Assembly (NCBI GenBank): GCA_021234155.1
Contig: JAJEKV010000054.1
Coordinates: 684,001 to 748,000, forward strand
DNA from: Isoetes taiwanensis
Lineage: Eukaryota; Streptophyta; Lycopodiopsida; Isoetales; Isoetaceae
DNA: 64,000 nt
Reading direction: 5' to 3'
The notes below the pieces were generated by a model that worked only from the letters and a program-made list of their open reading frames with translations, did not search any database and was not told the DNA's origin. Shown here piece after piece: positions 54,845 to 64,000 of the stretch (its first letter is position 1; every line of letters starts with the position of its first letter). The translations under genes and the position numbers were made by a program.

Positions 54845-55780
54845 TCAAAGGTGCAAAGCGTGCAAGCCTAGATCGAACCAATACTACCACGATCCATGTC
54901 CAAGGTCCCATAGGGGCGTGATTTAATATATTATTGAGAACTAAACCATGTGCAACCACTGTGGTGCGGTTAATATAACTTCCAAGATGATGGCACTATT
55001 GTTGTCGTAAAGGTAAGATCCATCTTCCTCCCCTACGAGAAATGCCACAAATATTATATGATCTGCTAACTGGCCAACATTCAGTGACAAAGGAGCTCAA
55101 AACACACATCAAGACGCTTAAACATTTGCTTTCATATGCATACATGGACCCCCTTTGGATCCCCTTCAACTATCGAACAAATTCAAATCCCAAATGTCAA
55201 AAGACTACAACCGAGACATCAAGAGGAAAATGCTTACAATGCAACTCTCACATATATAAACGATATATTCCTTGCAAATGGTACTTCTTGCCAAGGAAAG
55301 TAGCTACCAAAACCAAGACTAAACCAAATCCATACAAACAAAACTCTACTTGATGTCAATCAAGAGAGAGATGAAGATGAACATAAATATGCTATGTTGA
55401 ATGCAGAACAAAAAAATATCATAGATATTGTAGTTTCAGCTATTGAAAATAACAATGATTACAACATGTGAATAAATATAGACAGTCCAGGAGGTACAAG
55501 AAAGACATTTGTCTTCAACACTATAATTAGCATTCTATGAGGACATGAAATCAATGTCATGGTAGTTGCATGGACTAGAATAGCAAGTCTGTTATTGAAA
55601 GGAGCTCGCACTGTGCACTCTACATTCAAGTTACCTTTGGACCTCACCCCTGATTCAACATCAGCACACATGCGACAAGCCATGATGCAAAAATACTCAT
55701 AAGAACGAAAGTAATACCGTGGGACGAGGTCAACATGACTCCGTATAACTAAAATCAAGATTCCTTAAAAACATCATCCA
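54845..55780 (+). pseudogene. Helitron Rep/PIF1-type helicase relic
   Basis: From 55394 one frame reads MLNAEQKNIIDIVVSAIENN, then SPGGTRKTFVFNTIISIL, VMVVAWTRIASLLLKGA and RTVHSTFKLPLDLTPDSTSA. This matches the PIF1-type helicase of plant Helitrons: Walker A 'GPGGTGKT' here as SPGGTRKT, the 'VAWTGIAA' motif here as VAWTRIAS, and 'GRTVHS.FKLP'. At least two TGA codons interrupt it. Upstream, MPQILYDLLTGQHSVTKELK (from 55042) fits the linker after the Rep domain, and 54850-54910 (AKRASLDRTNTTTIHVQGPI) may belong too. Helitron ends (5' TC, 3' hairpin plus CTRR) were not located. Confidence 0.72.
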
Positions 55781-55899
55781 ATACCAAACGTATCACAATA
55801 CCTTGGGATAACACTTGTGCCAAGGCATATTTTAGTATTGTTCAACTATTTCTTATATTCTTTTTCTATAATCACATGGACTATCCACTGAAGGTGGGC

Positions 55900-56047
<148 letters not shown>

Positions 56048-59000
56048 AACAACATAGTAGTTGAATACAATAGAATTGAATTGAATGATTTTTATTGTCC
56101 ACGGGGACCAATCGGCCTATGGGACCCAAAAAGGGAGCGCAACAAATGTATTACTGCCTGAATAAAAAACACCCCTGCTCGAAGGGTTTTTGAGAGAAAA
56201 ACCATGGTAGTAGTGAGAATGCTGACAAGTTGTACAATCATAGACCATGAAATGTTGTGGTACATGTTAAGACAATGTTTGAGGACTATAATCTAAAGTA
56301 TCTCTACCCTGTGAACATTAAAAACAAGGTGCTGCGCACGAGGGGTTGCCCTCCGGTAGAGAGAAAGTGTGTTTCATAATTTCTAGATCGTCGTTTCGTG
56401 TCGGGTCTTTTTTGTGAGAACACAGTGTGTCGTTTTCTTAGCTAGAAGTTTTGTTTACGAAGCTGTGCATGTCAATTTATAGAACTGGGGGAGAAAAGAA
56501 TAATACTTTTAGTTAATTCACATAAATGATACTGTGCAATGAATAACTCTATGATTTACGAGTACTTGAGATATAAAATGGGCTCAGGCTATAAAGTGTT
56601 GCGCTATGATTTAGGACACATAAAAGCAGGTTAAGACAAATCTAAGTGTTGATGTTGCTATCAATTTTCACGCAGCATTCTTGCATTTCACCTCACATTC
56701 TTGAATTTTACTTCACAATGACAACCGTATTTGCTATTTGGTTGGTACTTAAATTTATCAAAGAACCCAGCACAAAGTGCACTTGCAAAATTGTAGGACA
56801 CACAAGAGAAGCACTAAATGCAAGCCCTCCGCAATTGTTAACACAACAAACAATCAATACTTCCAACACAAATAAAAAAACACAAATAAGTGGGTATAAG
56901 ACATATTTCAGCATATTTACTAGAGCGACTTATCTATCCATGCTCATGCTTTCAAAGGCAATTTGGTATTCGCGTTGTTTTGATGTCACTAATAGGGTGC
57001 TGATAACATTTTTAGCACGTCCCCTCTGATGGTTTTATGTATGCACGATTGGGTTGCTCTCCCATTGGATGTGCAGTTTCACCATATGTTTAAAAAAACA
57101 AAGTGTGCACAATAGAAAATCATCATAAATATCCATACTCTGTCTACAATCTTCACCGTTGGAACACCATCATTTTCTAAATTATATAAATAATCCTTTG
57201 CATACAAGCTTCAACTTCGGGGACAAGCCTCTAGAGACATGAAAGTATAAAGGCGAGAAGGTTTCCCAGAAATCTAGAGACACGAAAACATAAGGGCGAG
57301 AAGGTTTCCCAGAAACCCAAGCCGAACGGTTTTTCTTAGAATGTGAAAGGAATAGAGCATAATAGAATAGAATAGTGAGATATACGAGGATGTAACATCT
57401 GCATTTACTATTAGTTTAATATTAGTTTTGTTGGTGCCAACTGGCACAACACCTTTTAATGTTAGGCCGAAAAAGTTTCCCCAGGGCACCAAACAATGAT
57501 TAGAGACTATTGTTATGTTCAAGAGTATAACTTTTCAAGCCATCTTGCAACCTAAAGTCATGTTTCAAGAATCAGGGAGGCTGAATCATTTATGTTGTTT
57601 AGCTAGCCCTAAAGTAACTCCAGATGACCAAAGTATTCACCTTGATCAGAGATCCTTCTTTGTTTGAGATGGTAGGATAAGTAAGTGGTCCTCCTCCTCC
57701 TCCAACCTTTTTTCTCAAAGATTGCTTAGCAACATGAACAAGCCAAAAAGGTGCTATAAACCAGAATTCAGCAGGAAACCCAAAGCTTCCACTAAACAAG
57801 ATGCATTTCTGCCCCTTTGTTGGTCAACTGGAAGCTATTTGACATCATTGTGATTAGATATGCTTCTGTACTGGGTCAACAAATTGATAGGAATAGTTTT
57901 GCTTGGCATTTACAATTATCAAAATTGTTGAGCTCATAGCTGCCAGTATTCAAGGTGTGGCATTCCTCTTTCAACTACATCTACAAACTACAAATGACTT
58001 TGTATCACGTGTTTCAATTACAGTTTATGCAATCAAAGGCTAAGAAGCTTAAATATTTGTGCACATTATTTACATTAGATTGATTACCCTGTAAATGCTT
58101 TGGTCACACTTGTCAGTTGTTCTTGTGAGCTTCAGCGCTTCCCACGGTTTAGGATGCACGGTAGTTGATGCAGTGCATATCATGTTTACATTGCGAGATT
58201 TTCGTAAACATCTTCAGTACTGCTCCATATATCAACATGACATGCTAAGAAACCAAAAATTTCTTTTCTTTCCATTTTAGTTTTGAAACCTAGACATTTC
58301 AGATAAATATTTGACAAAATATGGCATGAAATTTGAAATACCCAAAGTTATCAGAACTGATGACCAGTAGCTTGGCATAGTAGTCATCTTGGAAGTTAAA
58401 AAATAATCATCTTTATATGTTGAATGGACGAAAACGTAACAGTCTATCACAATCCTTGAGGATTTTGGATATGCACTGATAACTGCCTCACAAAAACATC
58501 ATTGGAAGTATAAGTACGCAAATCTTTAGGCCTTTCCCCTCTACTACAAAATTTATTACTGCATCATATGCAAGCAAATACAAAAAAGGGATGAAAAAGA
58601 AGGGAAAAGTATTGGAACGATCATTATGAGAAGCAACAGTTCAGGAAAAGACCTTTCACCTTAGAGACTTCGCTCAAGTTGTTTTTTTCAACCTATTCTC
58701 CATTTAGTTCTTCATATAATGCCACAAGTATCATTTCCCCAATCCATCTTCTGCTCTCCTGTGAAGCATGCGTTGGAAGCATCACAATAGACAATTATTA
58801 GTGGAGATGGAAACAGTAAGTCTTGTTGCTAAAGAGTATTCTTCTGCTTTCTCTGTAATGTTCTGTACAATCCATTTCTGTGGTGGTTTACTGGGAATGC
58901 CCTGATCCCCGTAGATATACGGCAGTCCTCAAAGTGTTGGACATTCCATTACATTCCCTTAGGTAATGAGTATAATAGTATAATAGAAGGCAATGGCTAT

Positions 59001-60229
59001 GTCATTCCTTTCATAATGAATGAAGGAGGACGTATTCACCATAGGGTAAGTGCATCATCATTTTCCAATCTACACCGACATGCTTTTTAAGCACTCATCA
59101 ATGAATCAATCTTAAGCAAATACTGACATATACCTATGACTGCTTGCATGATGCAGTCCAGAGATGTAGAATCAAACCTATGATACCTTTCCTTTGCATG
59201 CAGCTTTACAAAAAAAATTCTATGTTCTGAAGCAACTTGCAATCTGCGGCATTTCTCTAAATTTTTTAAGGCCTTTATTTACCTGCCTACAGCCACCAAT
59301 CGGAGAATTCCATGAAACATCGGGTTTAGAGATTCCCTCAAGAATGTCAAGTGTGATCCATCATTGAGATGGGAACTTTATTGCTTCCAGTGCAGTAAAG
59401 CAAGAGCTCCAAGAAATGCAAAGGATTGATTGCGGGTAGATTCAAAAGCATATTTAACTCCACATTACGTGGAGGAAGTTCCAAAGAAGATATGTGGAGT
59501 AAGATATATGATCCATTTCAGCATAGCCACGTGCTTTACTTGAGATCATCCCTGCATCAAGAAAACAGATTGAAGCTCCCAAAGCATGGGTTGCTGGTAA
59601 AACTTATGTGCAAACCCCTCTATCCTAGGCTGTCTGCGCCAGTTCATGTAGGAAAGAATGGAAACTTATCACTTTGAGTTAGCAAACTAGGAACTCCAAG
59701 ACAAAATCTTAAATTCAAACTCAAGTCTCAGGCAGAATTAACATATGCCCCTCCCAATTAAGCACATTTCCAACTCAAAAAACACAGCGTATTTCAGTAA
59801 TTGCATTGTATAACCTTCAAAACCTAAATGCTAACAATACAAATACACTTTTACATGTGGTCAGATCTGCCAGCGCATACACCCGTCAAACGATTTTGCA
59901 TAGCAGTTTCGAAAAAATGCAAACACTATGATATAGGGAATGTAATGCTTTGTTCGTAAATAGTAATGCATAACTATAAACTCCCTCGCCGTGCCGATGA
60001 TGGTTTCTTATCCGCTTATCGACAAAATAATCCAAGACTATACTACTCAATCTCACGCCGCACAACATCCGGGCATGCAAGTTAAATAGGCGAATGGAAC
60101 TTCGAAAGCGACCATCCGTATGATTGCTTATCTTAGAGATTGAAATCGCGAGGGATGGATTATCCCTTGCTTTTGCTTGGCACCCAAGTGATTCTCAACC
60201 CCGCACAAATAATCAAAACATTATCGGGG
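56048..60229. other. No confident gene
   Basis: Long AT-rich stretch. At 57232-57318 a 43-bp unit ending GGCGAGAAGGTTTCCCAGAAA is present twice. Near 59335-59285 the minus strand reads ISKPDVSWNSPIGGCRQ, which resembles a pentatricopeptide end ('KPDVVSWNSLIGGY') and may be another PPR scrap. A minus-strand frame at 57599-57799 and a plus frame at 59426-59677 are unassigned. Confidence 0.45.
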
Positions 60230-60871
60230 CTAGGAGCTCGGCTCCCCATACATGCTAATCAAGGCATTGTTTAGGACACTGGTATACCCAAAATCATTTC
60301 CAATAAGCAAGGCATGAATGAACTTACCTCTACTTAGATCTACATTGTTCTTACATGCACTTATGATACTCACAAAGGTGACATCGTTTGGGTCTACAGC
60401 TTCCTGCCTCATTTAGTCAAAGAGTTCCAAAGCTCTATTGATGCTAGACATAATTAAGGTGTTCCACGATATTGTATTCCGTTGTGCCAACCTGTCAAAT
60501 TCCCTCAAGACACTTTCGAGGTCGTCACATCTTCCGTACATGTTCATAAGGGCATTGCAAATGATAATATTTGACAACTTCGCATCTCTAATAATGCATG
60601 GATGGACAAATTTGCCATCCACTAAACCATCAAACTTTGCGCACGCAGTTAGCAGCGCACTAAATGTGAGGTCATTTGGAGATACTTCTTTGCTGATCAT
60701 TTCCTAAAAAAGTCGTGGAAGTTTCCCCAAGTACCCATGATGCGGTATGCGGCAATGATAGCATACCAAGTTACACTATCATGTCTGCACATAGTTCTGA
60801 ATACTCTATCTGGATCAGCGAGACTAGAGGCCTTGCTATACATATTAATGAGAGCATTCCCTGTTAAATGG
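60230..60871 (-). pseudogene. PPR (PLS-type) protein pseudogene
   Basis: Minus strand, several consecutive pentatricopeptide units: TGNALINMYSKASSLADPDR, DSVTWYAIIAAYRIMG, a frameshift near 60706, then EVSPNDLTFSALLTACAKFD, NIIICNALMNMYGRCDDLES and QRNTISWNTLIM. A TAG follows at LELFD, then VDPNDVTFVSIISACKNNVD, SVLNNALISMYGEPSS, stop. Unit lengths vary (35/31/36), as in the PLS subclass that edits or processes organelle RNA. The 5' part is cut off exactly where the copia LTR begins. The frameshift and stop mean no full protein. Confidence 0.85.
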
Positions 60872-60876
60872 TGTCA

Positions 60877-61321
60877 TGTTATTTGGGAGACCTATGAGAA
60901 GCAGTGGCAGTAGGTCAAAGTCAAAGTCAAAGTCAAAGTCAAAGTCAAAGTGGCGGGCACCCCTACCCGGTGTTGTTGGTTGGGCTCGCTAGAAACACAC
61001 GCACACCCCCCGCCCGCCACTTAGGGTTTGCGCTGACCATCAAAGTCAAAGTCAACTAGGGCCGAATTTTAAGGAAGGCAAGTCTATCTACCCCTGATTT
61101 TTAGGCAAGTTGAAGAACTTTCTATATGAAGGGGATGAACAATTTGACAAGTGGATGCACCCGGATTGGAAGGTAAATATGGAGATAAATACTGGAGTAA
61201 GGCATAGATAAGGGGGGCTTGCGTCGAAAATTGAAGCGTGAGATTGTTTAAGCGCTGATTGATCTTGTTGTCGCTGTATTGAGTATCGGTTTATTGAATA
61301 CATTATTTTCAAATTCTAACA
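60877..61321 (+). mobile_element. 5' LTR of a Ty1/copia element (about 445 bp)
   Basis: It begins TGTTATTTGGGAG and ends TTCTAACA, with perfect TGTTA/TAACA inverted ends. Directly after AAG comes a tRNA-Met-type primer site. The U3 holds six tandem TCAAAG units (60912-60950) and a second small cluster (61038-61053). GTGGCGGGCACCCC and the partly complementary CCCCGCCCGCCAC lie between. CTATATGAAGG near 61120 could serve as the TATA box. TGTCA at 60872-60876 would be the left target duplication. Confidence 0.82.
60909..61054 (-). promoter_or_regulatory. Array of TTTGAC (W-box core) units in the LTR U3
   Basis: GTCAAA is repeated six times in tandem at 60909-60950 and again two to three times at 61038-61054. 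Read in antisense this is TTTGACTTTGAC, with repeated TTGACT/TTGAC cores, the binding site of WRKY factors. Tandem enhancer boxes in U3 are how stress-induced copia elements such as Tnt1 respond to defence signals. Function here is inference. Confidence 0.5.
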
Positions 61322-61323
61322 AG

Positions 61324-61338
61324 TGGTATCGAGCCATG
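61324..61338 (+). other. Primer-binding site (initiator tRNA-Met type)
   Basis: TGGTATCGAGCCATG, two bases after the LTR end. The usual plant copia site is TGGTATCAGAGC; here one base (A) is missing. It primes minus-strand synthesis. Confidence 0.8.
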
Positions 61339-61373
61339 TCAAGCGAGGTTTGGAGCGTGGTTGTTGAACTCTA

Positions 61374-62075
61374 TTGCGTTGTATGAAGGGAAGGGGGGAC
61401 CAAAAAATTTTGATTTGGAAGGAACAAATCAAAAATGTTCTTGAAAATGAAGGGCTCTGGGAATTAGTTCAAGGAACTAGTTCAAGTGGGGATGCAGTCT
61501 CTGTGGCTGCAAGAAGAAGTTCTACCTCTGGAAAGTCTGGTGAAACTTCTGAAGAGTCTGGTGAAGTAGACTCAAGTAAAAGTGGTAAGGATGAAGGTGT
61601 TAAACTTCGTGAAGCATATGGTATTTTGACCAGCAAAGTTGGGGCTTCAATTTTGCTGAAGATAAGGGGAAAGTCCCCTAGTGATATTTGGAAGTTCCTG
61701 CTCAAAAACTATGAGGAAAAAACGTCATCTCAGATTGATGTTCTTGATAAAGCACTTAGGATGCTAAGGGTAAAAGAAGGTGATGACTTACCAAAGTTTT
61801 TCTCTAAGTTTGATAACATCGTGGCAGACTTAGAAGGTGCTGGGGTGTTGCTGACTGAACAGCAAAAATTATTGCATGTGGCAAGAGCAGTTGAGGGGAA
61901 CAAGCAGTTGTCAACTCTTATTAGGAATGTGGCCAAAACCAGAGAGGCAGCAGAAGAAATGATTCGAACAGAGTTTGAACAAAATAAGGTATTGTATGAT
62001 GATGACATTGAAGATAATGTTGAAGTGTTGTATGCAGGTAAGGGCAAAGCAAAGTTTTCGAAAAAAAAGTGCTAA
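61374..62075 (+). CDS. Ty1/copia gag (capsid-like)
   Basis: 233 codons from ATG 61374, about 35 bases after the primer site. It shows the copia gag layout: WKEQIKNVLENEGLWELVQG at the start, a Ser/Gly-rich insert (SSTSGKSGETSEESGEVDSS), then AYGILTSKVGASILLKIRGK, WKFLLKNYEEKTSSQIDVLD, MLRVKEGDDLPKFFSKFDNI and a C-terminal acidic segment. The usual 'W..W...M' core is partly altered. The frame ends at TAA 62073 because of a shift in an A-run (GAAAAAAAAGTG); the zinc-knuckle part continues in the next frame. Confidence 0.8.
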   Translation: MRCMKGRGDQKILIWKEQIKNVLENEGLWELVQGTSSSGDAVSVAARRSSTSGKSGETSEESGEVDSSKSGKDEGVKLREAYGILTSKVGASILLKIRGKSPSDIWKFLLKNYEEKTSSQIDVLDKALRMLRVKEGDDLPKFFSKFDNIVADLEGAGVLLTEQQKLLHVARAVEGNKQLSTLIRNVAKTREAAEEMIRTEFEQNKVLYDDDIEDNVEVLYAGKGKAKFSKKKC

Positions 62076-62590
62076 AGATAAGAGTGAAATAGGTCCTTGT
62101 TTTCACCGCAAAGCAAAAGGGCATTTAAAGATAAGTTGTCCTAAATTGAAAGAGGTTGAGTGCTTTAACCGTGGAGGCAGAGGTCACTTCGCAAAAACAA
62201 GTGCTCAAGCAAAAAAATGAATGAATAGAGGCCAAAGTAGAGGAAGAAATTATTCTAGAGGTCGAGGAAGAAATCCCGATACACAAAGGTCTGGCCAGAA
62301 TTTGGTGCAAGATATTGAAGAAGAATCAAGTGAAGAGGATGAAGATGCCGAGGTAAGTAATTATGACATTTTGGTTGTTTCAAAAGAAAAATCTAATAAT
62401 GATGATGAAATGTTAATATTAGATAGGGAGCGTAAAAAATCCGTGACCGCCAAACAAATTATTCAAGGAGGAAAAAGAAGGAAGGATTAAGCATATCAAG
62501 TTAGGAAATGGGAAGTTGCAAGATGTTCAATGCACGGAATGTTAGAATTGTTTGACCTTCAAGGGAAAGCAAGAAACTTGAAGGATGTTT
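62076..62590 (+). pseudogene. copia nucleocapsid with damaged zinc knuckles; protease largely lost
   Basis: Following a frameshift, CFHRKAKGHLKISC and CFNRGGRGHFAKTS are recognisable CX2CX4HX4C knuckles in which the second Cys is Arg in both, and the final Cys of the second is Ser. After a TGA, a basic RG-rich stretch (RGQSRGRNYSRGRGRNPDTQ) and an acidic stretch follow. No D-S/T-G protease active site is recognised up to 62590. RNA binding and Gag-Pol processing would both be impaired. Confidence 0.7.
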
Positions 62591-62591
62591 T

Positions 62592-63634
62592 GTGTGTACC
62601 TTCACTAGTCGAATTTTAATTTCATTTGTACGCTTAGTAGACATGGATTACACCGTTGTTTTTGACAAGTATCAATGTAAAGTGCTTTTGAATAATGAGA
62701 TCAAATTTCTTGGAAGAAGATTTGGTAATTTGTTTGCATTGGATAGTGGTTGTTTGCCCAAAGTTAATTCTGTTATGATTCCGTATATGGACACTTGGCA
62801 TCCGAGGTTATGTCATGTTAATCATAGCACCATAGATACTATGATTAAACAAAAAATAATCAAAGCAAAAATGAAGTTGATGAGCCAAGAATCTTTTAGG
62901 TTGCATGCTAGGAAAACATGCAAGATTGCCTTTTAAAAGGGCAAAGAGAAAACCAAAGGGGTGTTGGAGCTAGTGCATACAGATCTCTCGGGCCCTCTTA
63001 ATGTTAGAGGAATATCGTGAAAAAGGTATTTCATTACCTTTTATTGATGACTTTAGTAGAAAGACAACATGCATGTGTCTTAGAACTAAAGATCAAGCCT
63101 TTGAGGCTTATAAATTGTTTGCCGCAGTATGGAATTAGAAACAGAAAAAAGGTGAAATGTATTCGATCTGACCGTGGTGGAGAGTTCATGTCATCTGAGT
63201 TTATCAAGTTTTGCAAGGTAAGGGGAATAAAGAGACAGTTTACATGTAGTTTTTCTCCACAAACTAATGGCATTGCTGAAAGGAAAAATAGGACAATTTT
63301 AAATGCTGTCAGAGCTATGATAAAACACACAGGGCTACCCAATTATTTGTGGGAGGAAGCCGCCTTAACAAAACAGTGGAAAGTTCAGAATATGTTACCA
63401 AATAGAGCTGTCAGTGGAATGATCCCAGATGAGCTATGGTCAGGAGTTAAACCAAACTATGAGACACTGAGAGTTTTTGGTTGTCTAAGCTTTGTTCATG
63501 TACCAAAGCAACAAAGGTTAAAGTTAGATGATCGAGCAAGAATAGCCTTTCTTGTAGGATATGATCAAGAATCCAAGGCATACCGATTATTTGATCCACA
63601 AAGGAAAAAGATTTTGATCAAAGTAGAGATGTGA
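62592..63634 (+). pseudogene. copia pre-integrase and integrase
   Basis: 62592-62936 carries the gag-pre-integrase region (MDTWHPRLCHVNHSTIDTMI), i.e. the H..H part of the HHCC domain, ending in a stop after KTCKIAF. The catalytic core resumes in shifted frames: LVHTDLSGPL-like near 62975, then 63017-63634 with CIRSDRGGEFMSSEFIKFC, FSPQTNGIAERKNRTILNAV (catalytic Glu intact), YLWEEA, GVKPNYETLRVFGCLSFVHV and ARIAFLVGYDQESKAYRLFD. That order is typical of copia integrase. A TGA after KVEM precedes the RT linker. Confidence 0.85.
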
Positions 63635-64000
63635 CGCTTTGATCGAATCTCAATCTTATAAAAACATAAAGTTTTTCTCTGTTAATCCTAAAGAAAAGGA
63701 AGTTCAGAAATTGAATACGAACTTTATTGATGATGATGATGAGCAGGATGCCAACAAACTCTCCTCTCAACAAGTTGGTGCTGAAGACGCTTCAGATAGT
63801 GTGGCGGATACTATAGAAAAGGAGGTAACACAAAAAAGGTCGGTAGAAGAACTGCAGCTCAGATCTTGCAACAAGAGGCTAATGTTGATCATGAAAGATT
63901 TGGAAGAGATAACACAGGTAGAAGTAGGAGAATACAAAGTGAAGCAGCAGGTGTAAACCTTATTGAAATCCTTGCCTTGCTGGATACTGAAGTACCAAAA
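63635..64000 (+). pseudogene. copia linker between integrase and RT, cut by the window edge
   Basis: A charged, low-complexity stretch (IDDDDEQDANKLSSQQVGAE) as found between integrase and reverse transcriptase in copia polyproteins. The RT itself would lie beyond 64000. Confidence 0.6.

Overview
The window is nuclear DNA of a land plant. It carries intron-split genes of plant type (a plastid/mitochondrial-class adenylate kinase, GPAT9, PPR, ankyrin and HRQ1-helicase fragments) and a dense, nested load of plant retrotransposons and DNA transposons. The base composition is mostly AT-rich with isolated GC-rich patches. I cannot fix the species; the long, decayed, transposon-filled intergenic space is compatible with a fern, lycophyte or gymnosperm, but that is inference.

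Layout. 1-2.6 kb: GC-rich degenerate tandem array with a recurring palindrome. 3.8-4.7 kb: an intact 300-residue exon with transposon-associated domains. 6.2-7.8 kb: the only clearly intact conserved host gene, a four-exon adenylate kinase (292 aa). 9.0-11.7 kb: a broken GPAT9 acyltransferase gene. 13-17 kb: fragments of a LINE endonuclease, an inverted-repeat element and an ankyrin gene. 19.2-28.2 kb: the 3' half of a Ty3/gypsy chromovirus whose 3' LTR is split by a 4.8-kb hAT transposon. 30-32.4 kb: LRR and HRQ1-type helicase pseudogenes. 33.1-41.9 kb: a decayed Athila/Tat-type Ty3/gypsy element with a 1.29-kb non-autonomous hAT inside its reverse transcriptase, an antisense ORF with a TATA box, and a long extra 3' ORF. 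42.3-43.2 kb: a 0.9-kb terminal-inverted-repeat element. 43.75-46.1 kb: a second, inverted, internally deleted copy of the chromovirus. 46.1-49.3 kb: a 5'-truncated LINE with a long intact RT frame. 50.5-51.8 kb: PPR and SpoU-type methyltransferase fragments. 54-56 kb: a tandem duplication, a Helitron helicase relic and a long (AAC)n microsatellite. 60.2 kb to the right edge: a PPR pseudogene interrupted by a Ty1/copia element whose LTR carries a TTTGAC (W-box core) array.

The genes do not form a working pathway. The region is best read as one housekeeping gene (adenylate kinase) surrounded by layers of insertions and dead gene copies. The nesting gives a relative order of events: the chromovirus preceded the hAT in its LTR, the Athila element preceded the small hAT in its RT, and the PPR copy preceded the copia element. 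Many premature stops are explicable as single C-to-T or G-to-A changes, as expected for long-methylated repeats.

No CRISPR array, operon or prokaryotic feature is present. The most unusual items are the sense/antisense accessory ORF pair of the Athila-type element, the WRKY-site-like array in the copia LTR, and the within-window empty site that dates and defines the hAT insertion.
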